A stretch of DNA of 60,738 nucleotides from Halomonas citrativorans (GTDB lineage: Bacteria > Pseudomonadota > Gammaproteobacteria > Pseudomonadales > Halomonadaceae): NCBI RefSeq assembly GCF_900163645.1, contig NZ_FUKM01000013.1:1-60738 (forward strand). Direction: 5' to 3'. A program made the position numbers and the translations under genes. The notes below the pieces were generated by a model. That model saw nothing but the letters and a program-made list of their open reading frames with translations. It had not been told where the DNA came from and ran no database searches. Position 1 is the stretch's first letter. Each line of letters opens with the position of its first letter. Of this stretch, positions 59,387 to 60,738 are shown in pieces.

Positions 59387-60738
59387 CGGCTCTCCTCGCA
59401 TCGCTGCCTTCCAGTGGCAGGGTAATAATGATGGCGGTACCCCGCCCGTTTTCTCCAGTATCGGCACTGATCGTACCGCCGTGCGCGCCGATCATGCCGC
59501 GACAAATCGCAAGGCCTAAGCCGCTGCCATGGGCACTGCGGTCTCCATCGCCACCACTGTAAAACATATCGAATACCTGCTCGCGCAGCTCAGAAGAAAT
59601 ACCCGGCCCCTGATCCTCGATAGTGATCACCAGCGTCGCGGTCTCGCCTTCACGCAGATGCGCCTTGATATAAAGCTCCCCACCCGGCGGTGAAAATCGC
59701 TGGGCGTTATCCAGCACGTTGACCAGGGCCTGCTCGACCAGCGCCGGATGAACGTACAGAAGCGGCAATGACGCGGGCCACGTGCGGCGCATCGTTACGT
59801 GCTTCAGGGAGTGCCCCAAACGCTTTACCGCCGAGTTGATCAAGTCATCGAACGTCACCCAGTCGCGCTCGATCTTGAGCGTACCGTGCCCAAGGCGCGT
59901 CATGTCCAGAAGGTTCTGGATGTAGCGGTTGAGCCGTTCGCTCTCGGATAGAATACCATCGAGCAGCTCGCGCTGGTCGCCGTCGCTTAGCTGGGGCCTG
60001 AGTTCAATCAGCGAGCTGGTCGCCCCGATAATGGAGGCAAGTGGCGTACGTAGATCGTGGGAAACCGACGAGAGCAGCGCAGAGCGCAAGCGCTCGTTCT
60101 CTTCCGACACTCGTGTGACGTTCAGCTCAGCCACCAAGCGGGTACGCTCCAGCGCCATGCTCAGCTGACGCAACAGCGTACCCATCAACGCCTCCTGCTC
60201 GTGGCCAAGCGTTGTTGGGCTTGCCGACAGTTTGAGCGCCAACATTCCTACACGCTGCCCCTGTACCGTCAACGGTATCAAACGCCAGGCCTGCTGGCTA
60301 AGCGTCTGCGTGTCTCGCCCGCTGGGTTTCTGATGCTGCCAACTCCATACTGCTGCCTGTCGAGCGGTGATATCCAAGTACTCAGAAGCCGGAAGCGCAT
60401 GCATCACGCGCACTTCGCTGGCACTTTCGGCACTTTCGATAAAGGCAGTGGGCACCGCAAAGCAACCCACAAGGGTATCAACACCCACTTTTGCAACGCT
60501 GCCACTATCCGCCGCCATGGAGAGCTGCTCGGCATAGCGTAGCAGCAGCTGGGTCTGGTCACGGCTTGCCCGTAGCGCCATCAGACGCTGACGGCCTCGC
60601 CCGGCAAGCTGGCCTACCACCAGTGCCACCAGAAAGAACAACACCACGGTCAGCAGTTGGCCGCGCTCCACCATTGCAAAAGTTAGGGAAGCTCTGAAAA
60701 AGTCACTGCCATCAGCGATAATACGGCTATCGTCAACT
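59376..60738 (-). CDS. kdpD: KdpD-type sensor histidine kinase, 5' part cut by the window
   Basis: About 453 C-terminal residues are present; the frame is still open at the window edge, past the ATG at 60674. In order: the end of the DUF4118 membrane region (LLTVVLFFLVALVVGQLAGR), a GAF-like domain (PTAFIESAES and LIPLTVQGQRVGMLALK), the dimerisation helix with phospho-His in SSVSHDLRTPLASIIG, and the ATPase N, G1 and G2 boxes (VNVLDNAQRFSPPGG, EDQGPGIS, GSGLGLAICRG). Full KdpD has about 880-900 residues, so the Usp and first membrane parts lie outside. Confidence 0.88.
   Translation of the reverse strand, partial: VDDSRIIADGSDFFRASLTFAMVERGQLLTVVLFFLVALVVGQLAGRGRQRLMALRASRDQTQLLLRYAEQLSMAADSGSVAKVGVDTLVGCFAVPTAFIESAESASEVRVMHALPASEYLDITARQAAVWSWQHQKPSGRDTQTLSQQAWRLIPLTVQGQRVGMLALKLSASPTTLGHEQEALMGTLLRQLSMALERTRLVAELNVTRVSEENERLRSALLSSVSHDLRTPLASIIGATSSLIELRPQLSDGDQRELLDGILSESERLNRYIQNLLDMTRLGHGTLKIERDWVTFDDLINSAVKRLGHSLKHVTMRRTWPASLPLLYVHPALVEQALVNVLDNAQRFSPPGGELYIKAHLREGETATLVITIEDQGPGISSELREQVFDMFYSGGDGDRSAHGSGLGLAICRGMIGAHGGTISADTGENGRGTAIIITLPLEGSDARRADEE

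Noticed and set aside
1..60738. CRISPR arrays, rRNA, tRNA and complete insertion sequences
   Set aside because: None seen: no regularly spaced exact repeats, no tRNA-like cloverleaf noticed, and no transposase or integrase among the convincing coding frames.

Overview
The window reads as chromosomal DNA from a moderately GC-rich gammaproteobacterium, most likely a member of the Halomonadaceae (Halomonas or a close relative). The basis is gene content and style: an O2-dependent cobalamin cluster with a ChlI/ChlD-type chelatase, an Entner-Doudoroff regulon with HexR-type sites, a TrkH potassium transporter beside KdpDE, and tightly packed operons with ATGA overlaps. This is inference from families; no search was run.

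Positions 1-5.6 kb are visibly AT-rich compared with everything that follows and hold a four-gene anti-phage-type operon on the minus strand: metallo-beta-lactamase-fold hydrolase, trypsin-like protease, a small middle component and a Rad50/SMC-like ATPase. This is the layout of a Lamassu 'hydrolase-protease' (ABC three-component) system. The protease carries an in-frame TGA between its catalytic Asp and Ser, and the SMC-like gene stops before its C-terminal ATPase lobe, so the system may be decaying or oddly expressed.

Positions 6.1-24.7 kb carry ytoQ and then the aerobic corrin-ring pathway on the minus strand (chlID-type chelatase, cobO, cobB, cobW, cobN, cobG, cobH, cobI, cobJ, then cobL, cobE, cobM, cobF). 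cobK sits on the opposite strand between cobJ and cobL with no free bases on either side. A btuCD-type importer diverges from the head of the operon. The lower-ligand and nucleotide-loop genes (cobT, cbiB, cobD, cobU, cobS, cobC and a second, degenerate cobU-like gene) form a second minus-strand operon at 37.7-43.1 kb. The two cob operons share a 14-base near-palindromic site upstream. cobQ, cobA, bluB and btuF are not in the window. Names follow Pseudomonas denitrificans for the ring steps and Salmonella for the late steps.

Positions 24.8-37.5 kb hold a YIP1-like membrane protein, an extended SDR, and a Rhizobium-type L-rhamnose regulon: rhaRSTPQUK on minus and rhaDI on plus, diverging from a 255-base control region with repeated ATCGAT motifs.

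Positions 43.5-56.8 kb are sugar-acid and Entner-Doudoroff metabolism: edd-glk-fructokinase (plus), a D-galactonate-type operon dgoR-dgoD-dgoK-dgoA-lactonase (plus), a sodium:solute symporter (minus), and zwf-pgl-eda (minus). HexR-like palindromes precede both edd and zwf, and a second palindrome is shared by dgoR and the symporter, which ties the dispersed genes into two regulons. A possible 26-residue repeat peptide is coupled to the eda stop codon.

Positions 57.1-60.7 kb carry trkH, convergent with kdpE and a kdpD cut by the window edge. No rRNA, tRNA, CRISPR array or intact insertion sequence was seen.
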